Source: Crossaster papposus (taxonomy: Eukaryota > Echinodermata > Asteroidea > Velatida > Solasteridae). Taken from it: 64,000 nt of DNA. The notes beneath the pieces were generated by a model, which worked only from the letters and a program-made list of their open reading frames with translations, had not been told where the DNA came from and made no database searches. Of the stretch, positions 53,518-64,000 are shown piece after piece (the first letter of the stretch is position 1; each line of letters opens with the position of its first letter). The DNA lies in assembly GCA_037893245.1 (NCBI GenBank), contig JBAIAA010000453.1, forward strand, positions 1-64,000. The letters run 5' to 3'. The translations under genes were made by a program, and so were the position numbers.

Positions 53518-53653
53518 CCTCTGGGGCATATCTTGCATTCATACTGCGTGGTTCGGTCCGTGTAGTAACCGGCCAGGCAGGCCTTGGGATCCGGGGAGCC
53601 CGCTGGGCAATGCAGTCCTATGGGACACTCGACGGGGTTGGGCCTGTCAGAAC
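53518..53653 (-). CDS. Ephrin-receptor-like cysteine-rich gene, exon 2
   Basis: A 136-nt exon between TTTACTAG|GTTCTG and GAGG|GTGAGC. It encodes SDRPNPVECPIGLHCPAG, then ACLAGYYTDRTTQYECKICPR. Six cysteines in the module order Cys-Pro-x-Gly-x-x-Cys-Pro. Both ends are in phase with exons 1 and 3. Confidence 0.9.
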
Positions 53654-55960
53654 CTAGTAAAAACAGAAACATCAATTGTAGAAATGTGTGGCATTACAGT
53701 TTAGTATTGAAGTGAAGATAATTGCAATGGATCACAACCAACAAATAACTGTACAAAAGAAGTATCTGTATTCAGTGACGAGGAATCTGGTACTGCACAT
53801 GGTTTTCATTACTTCACATACTGCTTTTTTACGCATATTTGTGACCGGCTCTACAAAAAGGTGTATTAAGTCGCGCTGTGCACTATCATGTAATGGCCCG
53901 CTCAACGTTGAGAGGGTATAAACATTTCATAAAAATGTGATTTGTTGTCATGAATGACATCTTCAATACCTACAGTTTCAGGTTTCATTCAAAGAAATGT
54001 TGATTTTGATGATTAAAGTGGGAACAAATACCATTTTGTGTACATCGTTCTGTTGTAGTACAACAGAGGCCGGCTATTTCAAAGCCCGTTTTCTAAGTTG
54101 TGTAATTTGAACTCCAAGGAAGTAATAAATATGTAAACACGTCATATTTTTTAAATAAAAGCTGCTATAGAGCTCTATTATATACCAAATGAAAGCTTAC
54201 ATTGTGGGTTTTTCAACCATGTATATAACTCAATTTTTGTTGCGACATTAATACCCTTTTTTTTAGAGCTGGTCACATTTGTCCAAATCAATTTGTACAA
54301 GATAAGTTTGTAGCTTATGGTAGAATAATATGAACTATACATTTTTCACGGAATTTGTGTGCAGTTCAACTTTACATTAAGTGATTACACAGAAGGTTTG
54401 AAAAGGGCCACAATATCAACAGGGAATGCTATGCTGATCTCCTGAATATCATAAAGATTTGAAGTGGGAAACTGGTACTTGTAGATTATTTTGTTTGCAC
54501 TGTAAATTGCGCCACCAATTGAAATTATTATTGTATAACTGAGTCGCCTGGCGGCGCCCTATAGTAATCGATTTACATTGGCATGCTGTGCACTAGTAGT
54601 ATAGTCGGCTGATTTTAGAATGACAATGCTCGGGCTTTATTTTGATAAATTCCTTGCATTCCACTTAGTTTTCTTGTTGGACGCGTGGTCTTATAGAGAG
54701 TCACTCTATAGCTGAGCCAGCAACGCAGCACATGCCTTTGCTTTACGTATGCCTTTGCCAACACACTTTGCGAACATTGGTATTACAAATATTATGTCTT
54801 AGGACAAGTTTGACGTCTTCTTGGAGGCATGTGAGGTGTGGGGCCGCTTTGGTCGGTAAGTGTTTTGGCCTGCATTTGTTTGTGTGAAATTCCTTTATTA
54901 ATTCCTTTTGCATTTGATGCACTAAGTTCTCTACTCGGGACAAATTATCCTAGAGTATAGTGTACCTTATTAAATATCTCAAATTGATGCACCAGGTTGT
55001 GTACTCGTGATAAATTATCCTACGAGTATATTGCACCTTATATTTTGAGGTTAGTAACCTCCATCCTCGCATTGCTTAATAAATTCAAAATGCACATTTG
55101 GGAATGTTTGGACACACTGCAGTGCATTTTGATTGCAACATTTATATTGTAGTATATCGTTAGGAACCTAGCTTGGACATTGTTTGATCTTCACACTTTT
55201 AGAAACATAGTACTTAGTGATACATATGTGTATATTTATTGATACTTGTTGTAACTTGACAGGGTCCTGGATTCTGGAGTTGAGGACATTTAGTGTTGCG
55301 TTTTCAGGGTTGGTTAAGTCAACCTTGAATAGGTATGTTCAATTTAAACAAATATATGTATTCATCCACTGGCATTGTGTCTTAACTTTAATCCATACGG
55401 AAGCAATGGTGCTTTGAAAGTTTCATATTTGCACAACCTTAAATTATGAATGTTTAGATATTGTATTGTGAATATAATAATTTGTATTAGTAAATTGCTT
55501 GTCTTGAAAATGTTTATGAATTGTATTATCGACAGACTAACTGGATTGTATTGATCTTTTCAAAGTCAATACATTCCTTCTTTGTATAAAAAGGTACAAT
55601 TGCCAACTTGAGATTGCCTATAACAGTTGATCTTTTATATTTTTCTATAATAGACCTAATGGCTGTCGTTTTTGGATAGTGCTTGTCATTTTTGATAGAA
55701 GTAGTCGTTTTGATAACGTCATCGTTTTAAATAGCGGTTGTCGTGTTGATAACGATTGTCATAGTTTGTATAGTTGTCATACCAAATTTTGTGGAAATAT
55801 TGTAAATTGAATTGTCTATGTAATATCCAGCTTGCATATCAAATGTGTGCAACTGTTTGCAACTGTGCCAACTGTTGACAAATTATATAAAAATCAATAA
55901 AATTGTAGATTTATATTTTCTTCAAGAAAACAAGTTTGCTTTCCTGTCCAAAATTTGTGC
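53654..55960. other. Intronic sequence, no gene seen
   Basis: Part of the 4.9-kb intron between exons 1 and 2. An imperfect 75-bp tandem duplication lies at about 54,915-55,050 (GATGCACYARGTT...CTACTCG...AATTATCCTA), and degenerate TGTCGTTTTGATAACG-like words at 55,665-55,775. Confidence 0.5.
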
Positions 55961-55964
55961 AGTA

Positions 55965-56935
55965 GCCCTTTCGTATCGGTTACACTGACAAGAGGGGTGC
56001 TCTTCTGCCAGGACAATGCTCCAGCCCACATGACCACAGTGTCCATGGCTGCCAACCAGATATGTGGATTTTAGAGATGCCAACTTTTGAATTCTGTTGT
56101 CAGGGAGGATTTGTAAAGTACATTTTTAGGTCGTTTTATTTGCTTTCACGATAGTCTCCCTCATGTTGAACGTTGAACAGAGTTGCTTGGTTGCTTTTTC
56201 ATTTGGGCTCATTGGTAGTATTGCGCATGCGTACGTATGATAATTATGACAGCAACTGATCACATGAGAGAGATTAACCAAAAGGGAAAAGAAGTCCGAT
56301 TTTCACGTAAAATCAAGTCGCGAAACCGTGTTTCCGCCGGTCTTGTGACTTGCGTGTACCACATGTAATGTACACATGTCCATGTACATTCGTTGTAATC
56401 ACTGTGCACGTTAATGGCTTACTACAGAAGTATATGCAGGCGCGCTGCAGCTAGCCGTGTACCGAGTGCTCCATCAGGCCGCACCGGCATGCTTGGTATG
56501 GTAACTGTGCATGCTGTAATGCATTGAACGGCAGCGCGTGCGCAGAAAGCAACAAAAATGCTGATACAAAAAATAAAGGCGCATTAATATTGCAAATCCG
56601 GGAGGATATCTTATGTAAGGTCGGGAGTTTAGTTGATTTTCCGGGAGCCTTCTGGCGAAATCGGGAGGGTTGGCATTTCTGTGATTTGAACTGGTCAAAC
56701 ACCCGCCCTATTCTCCTGATTTGGCACGCTTCTGACTACTACCTCTTCCCGAAGTAGAAAGCTTGGTGGTCACTACTTTGCCTCAGATGATGACGTAATT
56801 AATTCTGTGGATCTCCTTCTGAGGGCCTAAGACAATTACATGCTCCATGACTGATGGACTACGTGTGTTAATGTAAGAGGGGACTCTGTTGAAAAATAAA
56901 TGTGTTTCATTTTCAAAAACTGACTCCTTCTGGCA
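55965..56935 (+). pseudogene. mariner transposase relic, split by a MITE
   Basis: 55,965-56,071 reads RRGVLFCQDNAPAHMTTVSM, the mariner catalytic-domain block around HQDNAPAH. After the insertion at 56,072-56,680, 56,681-56,935 continues FELVKHPPYSPDLAR and SDYYLFPK with frame changes, then SDDDVINSVDLLLRA and VRGDSVEK near the C-terminus. Only the last third of the transposase remains, with stops and shifts. Confidence 0.8.
56072..56680. mobile_element. hAT-like MITE nested in the mariner relic (609 bp)
   Basis: Inverted ends TAGAGATGCCAAC and, at the right, GTTGGCATTTCT. Flanking GTGGATTT on the left and GTGATTT on the right are the two copies of an eroded 8-bp target duplication. Removing the insert restores the mariner reading CysGlyPhe-GluLeuValLys. 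Confidence 0.75.
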
Positions 56936-57389
56936 ACGAACTTATCAACAATCCTCGTAGAATCTACTTTAGGTACAGAACTACAAGAGAAATTAAAAGA
57001 AGAAAAGATACTTAGGAAAACTGAAGGTTGAAATTAACATTCTTCTTAAAGATGGACTACAACGGAATAATGATAAAGGCTTTGTTGCCTTTTTTTGTTC
57101 GAGAAATGTATAATGATTACTAATATATCATTAGTATTCAATAAAACTTGTTCCTTCATGCAAAAACCCCCCCAAATTGATCGGCGTTCTACGACACAGA
57201 AAAACTCAGTTTCAGCAAAAGCCTTTAACTCATGAATAATTCATACTTTGTGTGTGACGTACTACCCATGACGATTTACTCGGGTCGATCGTGTGCGTGC
57301 ATTTTTACCGTACAATGCAATGCGGAATAACGGCGGACAAGCTAGGCTATATTTTGGTACAACTATTTTCGACCGAAAAACAGCGAAAA

Positions 57390-57545
57390 ATGTCCGATAG
57401 CAGCGAGTATTGGGAAGACCACAGTATAGATGAGGAAGAGGCATTTCGTGGAGGTACTTCTGAGGACAGTGATGGCAGCTCTAGCGATGAGGGGAGCTCA
57501 CCAGACTTCAAGAGCCCTTGCGACTCAGGTCTCAGCACCTGCTGA
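57390..57545 (+). CDS. Acidic Ser/Asp/Glu-rich short ORF inside the TTAA element
   Basis: An ATG-initiated stretch reading MSDSSEYWEDHSIDEEEAF, then a Ser/Asp-rich tract, stop after 52 codons. Transposon-encoded proteins often begin with such acidic leaders, but there is no recognisable domain. The reading is open from further upstream as well, so the start is uncertain. Confidence 0.3.
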   Translation: MSDSSEYWEDHSIDEEEAFRGGTSEDSDGSSSDEGSSPDFKSPCDSGLSTC

Positions 57546-57649
57546 TGACTCTGCGGCCACGGCAGACCCGGCGGTTGCCGATGACTCGGCCGACGTAGAA
57601 GCAGTAGGCCTGGTGGTAGTACTAGTACGAATTCTCTCGATGTTTGGCG

Positions 57650-57931
57650 CTAATTCAATGTGGGGATCGATCCAGGCTTCAAACGAAACTTTGTTGTCAA
57701 TCCCAGTGAATTTTTCAAAGCACTTGAAGGTTCAACACAGTCCTCTGAAAAATGTGCTGAACAAATCAAAGGCCTACTTCTTGCCGAGAAGGTGAAATCC
57801 TTTCGTGTAATATTTACGAACTTCACCCATTCCTTTGATAACGCAGGATCCCGCGGAAATTGCACAAAATGAATCTCTGGATTCTTCGAACAATTTCTCG
57901 TGCATCCACCAACAACACATGAAGTTGGCAT
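57650..57931 (-). CDS. THAP-domain fragment of a DNA transposon
   Basis: Starts MPTSCVVGGCTRNCSKN at 57,931 and continues with FVQFPRDPALSKEWVKFV and CSAHFSEDCVEPSS. The C2CH zinc site (Cys-x4-Cys early, Cys-x2-His in CSAHF), the conserved Trp and the following Phe match a THAP DNA-binding domain of about 85 residues. It ends shortly after the domain, with no transposase core attached. It most likely belongs to the surrounding TTAA-flanked element and may bind its ends. Confidence 0.75.
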   Translation of the reverse strand: MPTSCVVGGCTRNCSKNPEIHFVQFPRDPALSKEWVKFVNITRKDFTFSARSRPLICSAHFSEDCVEPSSALKNSLGLTTKFRLKPGSIPTLN

Positions 57932-58513
57932 TATTGTAGCTGATAGTGATGCACTATAAAAAAAAGATTCGTAAAAACTTCATGCCTCTGCATGAAAACG
58001 CATACATAATACACACGGAATCACAGGGCGTCTTTTGTTTACTCTCGGTTGCTCATGGGTAGTACGTCATCACTTTTCGCTGGTTTACAAGTCCGCTGGT
58101 ACTATATCGTGGATTTAATTGTGGTTTTCAGTGGATCTTTGCCGGGAACCAGTACAGGGCGGGAAATTTCAAAATCGAAGAATCGAGGTCTAATTTTTTC
58201 GGTCAAATTGCAACAAAATTATTTAGAGAAAAACATGACCGTAACAATAAAGTGTTACCTGAACACAACATAAACAAGGTCCGATAATACATTTAATGTG
58301 TGAGTTTTCGTTGTAGTCCATCTTTAAAGTGCGGCAGATCATAGGTTGTGGGAAACAAGCACCAGGTAAGGAATTCCGAAGGGATGCAGCAAGACATCTT
58401 GTTCTAAGACAACTGATGATCTATTCAAACCAACTGTAAACAGGAAGTACTCAGATTTGAGTCACGAGGTGTCCGGTCACACACACAATTCTTTTTGTTT
58501 TAATCCTGCTTAC

Positions 58514-58684
58514 CTTCAGGGCAGTAGTAGCCTTCCATGCACAGTCCTTTCTCCAAAGTCAGCCCGACCTGTCGGCAGTACCGTCCGGCCGTGCAGTTCC
58601 GGTACTTCCAAACGTTGCTCAGTCCGGTGTCGTTGGAGTAGGTTCCACTGGCACGCACAATCTGACCGCCGGGGCAGTAGAAAC
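58514..58684 (-). CDS. Ephrin-receptor-like cysteine-rich gene, exon 1 in this window
   Basis: A 171-nt exon between ACCCATTAG|GTTTCT and GAAG|GTAAGC. It encodes GFYCPGGQIVRASGTYSND, then NCTAGRYCRQVG and CMEGYYCPE. Same module type as exons 2-6, and the split Gly codon G|GT joins exon 2. The acceptor shows that earlier exons exist upstream; none was found between 58,690 and 64,000, so the 5' end is probably outside the window. Confidence 0.9.
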
Positions 58685-59301
58685 CTAATGGGTTTAAAAC
58701 AGAAACTATTACACTAGGAAAGGACATGGTGTGATTTTGCATTCAAAACGGACACGGCCATTAGCAGGATTTATCAAATTCACATCCAAATGCTTTAAAT
58801 TCACATCCTTGATCAAGTCGTAAAAATCTAAATTTACATCCAGTTGTGAAAACACTTTGCACCTTAAATCATTGCAAATATTTTTGGGAAGGTTTTATTT
58901 TTATTTCTGGCACTTAACTTGCTATAGTCTTCACTCGAGTTGAGTTGAGTCGACTTGAGTCTTCTGCCTGCAATAGCAAAAGCGAACGCGAATTTGTGAT
59001 GTCACTTGCCGTTTTTACGTTGCAAAAGAAATAACAAATGATGAACTAATTTTAACTTCACAAAGCCCTCGCTGCCAACATTTGCCGAAGTCAAATTCGT
59101 TCGGCATTCGCTTAATACACGATAAGTATGAACTGGCCTTAACTCAGAGCCCGACGCAAACCCGACAAAACCCGTTTAGAGAAATTACCAACTTTTGGCA
59201 CGTTAATTTACATCAATATTCATGAGCTTGGGGGGTTTTAATAACACATTTTCATACACATCAACAATATTATTTTACAAATTCATTTTTTTAACCCAAA
59301 G

Positions 59302-59700
59302 TCACTTGAAAATCTGGAAAAATGCGACTGGTATCATAATTATCGCCATAAGGTCTATTGCTGATCGCGATCCCAAAGTATAGCGCAAAGCATGATGGGC
59401 AGACAAAGGGAGCTGTTTTGCAACTAAACCAAGCTTTTCGACCCGGTATGCCTTCTCGGCAAGCTCTTTGTGCTTTTCATTATTTACTACAACACCTCTG
59501 GCCCTCAAATACGATGAGAGTTGGTCTTCTTTTTAGATTTAGGAATTTTGATGACGACATATTTTCGAGTGGTTCGCCGTGCGCGCGATGCTCCCTTTCT
59601 TGCGTAGCGCAGGGCGCCACCTGTTGAAATCAACCGATCGACAATAGACCTTATGCTGCACTGCGCCTCGCCACTGTAAATACACCGACCTACCGGTACG
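59302..59700 (-). pseudogene. SAP-like domain fragment within a small TIR element
   Basis: The minus strand reads SYLRARGVVVNNEKHKELAE followed by KAYRVEKLG, resembling the helix-extension-helix of SAP-like modules found in transposon-related proteins. It lies inside inverted repeats CATAAGGTCTATTG at 59,347 and CAATAGACCTTATG at about 59,641. No complete gene could be built. The domain call is by pattern only. Confidence 0.35.
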
Positions 59701-59761
59701 AGCGCGCCGATAGATGGCGCCCTTCGGCACAACCGCGCCTCGATCGTTTACCGTTCAGGCT

Positions 59762-62539
59762 CACTGATCTCTATAACTGGATAGGTCGAGCGTACATTGA
59801 TGGGATAGCGAGCCGTGAAGTCACCGGCGGCCATGATGGGATATTCAAAACATTGCCTTCGTGCATGCAAAAGACGCGTAGACACGTCGAGAGTGAGACA
59901 GTGGCAGCAGCGATGGTGGGTAAAAATGCATTAAAATCCTTTGTAAATAAGTAAATTTATTAAATAAACTTGCAGACTGTGCGATCAGTATCTATCTTTG
60001 TAAAAAATGTCAGGACTACGGTTTTAAGAGAGATTTAGGAGAACATTGTTGGGCGAAAACGATATTTTCGTTTCCACATGAATTCCAGCGGGATTTTTTC
60101 ATATTGTGGTCCTATCCATCATTTTATCTGAAAGAAAAACTGGGATATTTCGAAAGAACAGTAGATTTATAGAATCAGTTGGTCTAGGATACCCTTACAA
60201 TATGATTGAATTCCACAATACAGGTATTTTCAGACCAATTTTGTACCCATTCTATGAAGACTGTCCCGTTGACTTGCACGTCAAACAGTTCATGGTGGTA
60301 ATTTGTGTACACATTCGTACACAACATATTGTGTCATGAACTATTTGACGTGCATACATTTAATGTTCTGTAGAATTATCCCAATATCGCAATGATCACA
60401 GTTTTTTCTCTCACAATTCTGGAAGTGTAGAGCCACCTATTAATAATAATAATAGTATTATTAAATGCATGGTGTAGGCCAAGGCTATCATGGTGGAACT
60501 TAGGATGTAGACACGTATTTCCAATACTTCAGAACAATTTCATTTTCGCCCACAAATCTCTCTTAAAAACGTAGTCCTGATGACATTCCTTGCAGTGCTC
60601 AAATTAAATTTCACTCTCTGAAGAAATGGGTATGCCAAATAAATTGAGAATTTTGTGTTTTTAAAATAGCGTCATGTTACAACATTCTTTCCTTGGCATT
60701 TAATTTATACCTGTATATTTTTTTTCTTTGTACACTACAGCTAATTGGTTTACCCAAGTCCACTTCTTGCTACTAAGATGTCAGGCTGTACAGCTTATTA
60801 CGGCTGGACAAGTCATAGGACGAACTGCTCCCATTATGACAGAGGGACAACAGATGACAGCGAATGTCAAAACTTATTTTGTTTAACCATCAGTAAATAC
60901 GGTAGCTTAATTGACCAACTACGTTTTCCAAGATAAGCTATCTCGGTGTTCCACATTTCTTAGATGTGCTGCAAATATATTGCAGAACTCTGCGCATCTT
61001 GGCATTTCATTTTTTAACAATATAAGTACAGATAATAAAACAGTCACAACAGTCACAAACCTAAATTTGTAACATGGAAATATATTGAACATGTGTTTTA
61101 TGAAAACTGACAAATCTGGTTAAAATTGTATTGTTAATATTCAAAGCAAATTATACAGATGTTAAAATGACATGGATTTACCCAGTCAGTGTTCTCCACA
61201 ATCACTGGGTAGCGGCCGCCCTGTGTACATGTTACGCTGTTCTGTCATATTTGTATGCTGCCCTGTTAAAATGTTATGCCGCCCTGTCAAATTTTGCTTT
61301 TCAATCATGGTTTTATTTTGCTTTCTTACAAAACAACAATTGTGGTGTACAAATCTTTAATATTGTGTTCATATCGCACAAATATCTAGAAACACTCACA
61401 ATTCAAAGTTAAAGCCGTACAAGGGTGTCCTATTAAAATTTGGCCTGTGAAGAATGCTGCCAAATGTATCTTTGCATAGTATCAACAATTATTATTCTAA
61501 AATGACATCGCAAGTTTTGTTTTGGTTTTAAATTCATAAACAGTCCGGGGTTAATTGTTTTTTATTTGGTTTTATAACATCAGTAAACAATACATAATAA
61601 GCATATTGTTACTATGGCAGTAGTTATTACATGTTATATGTAGTGTATCAATGTAAAATAAAAGCATAAAGCAAAATTGAATCCATTGTGTGACTTATGT
61701 CATTATTTACACATGTGATTGATATTTTTAATTGTGATTTATTTCAAGTTTCTCAAGTTCATAGTTTAAGCCATAGAGGTGTATATTTATTATACAGCTC
61801 TATGGTTTAAGCTCAAAACCACATAATTAATTTTTTCTGTCCACTTGTCCAGCAAGAATTTTTGGGACCCTTTCTAAAAAATTTACTAAACATTAGGTTG
61901 ATTCCAAATCTGGACACTGCCTTAAAACCCCACGAACAAACCGTGATGTGCCAATTAAATTTTCCTGAAACACACTGACATTTGTTCAATTTTTTCAACA
62001 TTTTTTTATTTTATTATAAAATGCACTTTTTAGTGTCTGGATATAAAATTAAACCAACAATTTCAAGAATTTCCTTAATCCAAAAAAACTCGTTTTGCCT
62101 TTTCCTTGTTCCGGTTTGTGCATAAGGTTATAATGTGGATTTCTTCCCCCCCACCTCCCCCCAAAAAAAACAACAACAAAAAATAATTTAGAAGTTGGAA
62201 ATTCTTGAAAATACTTGTCCGACATATCCCATAGACTTTGCACTGCATTGCATCGTCTCACACGAATGTCTCATATCTTTTCCAAAAAATAGGCCTATTT
62301 AACATTGAAACTTGGCGTATACAGGTAATTCTTGGGTGTTATTATGTTTAACTTGATTTTCCTGATCAAACTGGATCGTTTTGGCGACGTTAACTTCGTT
62401 TCCTGTGATATTAAATGAGTTTTCTCGGTCGTGCGCTATACAAACGTGTGTACGCCTGCAATGTTTTGAATATCCCAATATGGCCGCTGATGGCTTCACG
62501 TGCAGAGCCGCTCGACCTATCCAGTTATAGAGATCAGTG
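59762..62539. mobile_element. DNA transposon-like element with inverted repeats of about 100 bp
   Basis: Left end CACTGATCTCTATAACTGGA (59,762-59,792) and its exact inverted copy at 62,509-62,539. Homology continues inward with GGGATATTCAAAACATTGC at about 59,838 and, inverted, at about 62,465. No target duplication is visible. The interior lacks a recognisable transposase but has a foldback segment at 60,000-60,600. Confidence 0.65.
60000..60600. repeat. Nested inverted repeats
   Basis: TCAGGACTACGGTTTTAAGA at about 60,009 is answered by an inverted copy at about 60,560-60,585. Inside, TGCACGTCAAACAGTTCATG (about 60,276) pairs with CATGAACTATTTGACGTGCA (about 60,336). Together they make a large imperfect foldback. 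Confidence 0.75.
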
Positions 62540-64000
62540 GGATAGCTTTAAGGATTCGATGGCCGCTATTTCTGTCGTCTGTTATACAACAGGAATATAG
62601 CTCAAAAACATTACAGCGCATAAACTATACTTTCTTTTAGTCTTTATTACTAACGTCGGATTTTACACACACAGAAATGTCCATGTGGTTTTCTCCGACA
62701 AAGCCCAATAGCGCAGATCTAGGCACGGTTGGGGGCTTTCTAAAATATGCCTTGAGGTCTTGTCTTGAGATCTTGCGCGGCCTGCTCCGATGGAACAGAA
62801 CCCCAATAATCGGAAGTCAGCGGAATTTATAGGCACGATGCGGACGCGCTACACATGTGCGCGAAACGCGCATCTCATACAACAGCGATGATTGGCCAGA
62901 TAATACAACAGTCTACGGTAGCTTGTAACAACACAACAGTACATGTACATGTACTGGCGCGGCTCACAGTCGTTTCGCACGCACGTACGATATACATGTA
63001 TGTACATGTACGTACAGCATGCAATACGTTCATTCAGTAAATTACGGCATAAACACACTACGTGGAGTCAGCGTAAGTACAGCTGAAAGATCATCCCCGA
63101 GGAATTATGACTGAAACAAGATCAAAGCATACAATTCAACAAATGTTATTACATGTAGATACACTTCAAGATTCCAGCTAGGCTAGAGTCAGTTATAAAC
63201 GAAGTTTCTAGAATTGGGATATTATTAAGCTAGTTAATAATATTAATTCAGTTAACTCTCAATAAATAAGCGGCTTGGCGATTTTCGCCACAATAGTAAC
63301 ATTGGAAATTCCATAGGCTTTCCAATGATACCCATCCCTAGTCTGTAACTCGTAACCAATAATTTCCGAGCTAAAGGCTTGTGATGGATGTCATTACAAA
63401 GCCTATTGAATTTCCAATCTTATTATATTTATATCTCTGAAAGTCATTTTCCGACTTATTCTTGATTTTGATGTGCTGGGTCACGGGTATAATATCATTC
63501 ACGTACTTTTACAAACTGAACATGCATGTACTGTACAGTACGCGTAGTACGTGTATATATAGAGTACAGACACAACGCGTATTTCTTTTTGCTTTGTTGA
63601 AGCACATGGAGCTATGAAGTGCGCGCGTTGCATATTTAATGAGCTAGTTTCATATCTATTGAATGTCACCTGGATACACGTTAAAACACACCCGCGCGAG
63701 GATGAAAACAAACACTTTCTCAATGTTTTTATAAGCAGAAAAAGGGAAAATTCTTTACAAAATAAACGAAGCTATTGGACAAACCCAGCGGGCCTTTGGA
63801 ACTGCAGTCCCGCCCTTGAGGACCTGCTCCTGGCCTTGTTTCTTGCTTTTCCGCTCTTTCCTCGTCCAGTCATGAAGTAATTGGTGGCAGTAGATTGCGA
63901 TCTGCAGTGAAAGTGCCGTACGAGGGGGTTGACGGCACTAGTTATAGCGTTCCGGTGGATCGGCCGCCATATACCGCATTGAAAACTGTCACGGATTTGT
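62540..64000. other. No gene seen; possible LTR end near 63,885
   Basis: Contains ACATGTAC-rich low-complexity sequence at 62,935-63,015. ATTGGTGGCAGTAG at about 63,881 resembles the primer-binding site next to the putative LTR at 38,136 and may mark the right end of another LTR, but no LTR pair is visible. Confidence 0.35.

Larger units (their letters stand above)
57050..58323. mobile_element. TTAA-flanked DNA transposon with a THAP domain (Kolobok-like?)
   Basis: Inverted ends AGATGGACTACAACG (left) and CGTTGTAGTCCATCT (right), each next to TTAA (57,046-57,049 and 58,324-58,327). A second inverted pair, GTGACGTACTACCCATGA at about 57,254 and its complement at about 58,046, lies inside. A THAP coding fragment sits between them. 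TTAA targets plus THAP suggest the Kolobok superfamily; the transposase core is absent, so this is a non-autonomous or deleted copy. Confidence 0.7.

Noticed and set aside
60745-60936. 63-codon ORF starting with a Cys/Tyr-rich segment
   Set aside because: Too short, no domain recognised, inside the TIR element without splice partners.

Overview
The window is eukaryotic nuclear DNA, most likely from a marine invertebrate. The evidence is intron-containing genes with consistent splice phases, a duplicated TRIM-NHL family, an ephrin-receptor-like cysteine-rich gene, and a very mixed transposon load (Penelope-like, LINE, LTR-like, mariner, and hAT-, piggyBac- and TTAA-type elements). An amphioxus-like or other non-vertebrate deuterostome, or a lophotrochozoan, would fit; the species cannot be fixed from sequence alone.

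Layout. 1-18,880 is one continuous satellite built from the octamer CCGTCCTT and close variants. It is punctuated by four identical 134-bp blocks, plus a fifth cut by the window edge, of telomere-like hexamers (TTAGCG/TTAGAG). 18,881-25,040 holds a minus-strand TRIM-NHL gene (A) with a frameshifted RING, a tandem duplicate of its RING start, and a truncated copy of its last exon (B). 25,090-28,320 holds an uncharacterised minus-strand gene of at least four phase-matched exons, one of them tandemly duplicated. 29,561-33,376 is an apparently intact Penelope-like retroelement with 0.5-kb direct terminal repeats, a 9-bp target duplication and an 890-aa RT + GIY-YIG ORF. 33,555-37,660 is a tandem host repeat whose first unit is split by a foldback element carrying a tRNA-like sequence and whose second unit is split by a dead LINE; each unit supplies the empty-site sequence for the other. 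37,761-39,065 is a probable LTR, primer-binding site and GC-rich gag-like tract. 39,066-43,730 has no convincing gene beyond relics. 43,900-46,830 is a third, decayed TRIM copy (C). 46,930-48,460 holds AT-rich repeats and two MITEs.

48,470-58,684 is a minus-strand gene of at least six exons encoding ephrin-receptor-like cysteine-rich modules; every exon junction I could place keeps phase. One intron is almost wholly an 11-bp minisatellite of about 209 units, whose 3' splice site lies inside a second, 14-bp tandem repeat. Its largest intron holds a mariner relic with a nested hAT-like MITE and a TTAA-flanked element containing a THAP domain. 58,690-64,000 contains foldback and TIR elements and no gene I can support.

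The host genes visible are E3-ligase-type TRIM proteins, one cysteine-rich extracellular-type protein and one unknown. They do not form a pathway. The strongest theme is genome dynamics: satellite homogenisation, telomere-like punctuation, segmental duplication with decay, and nested transposition.
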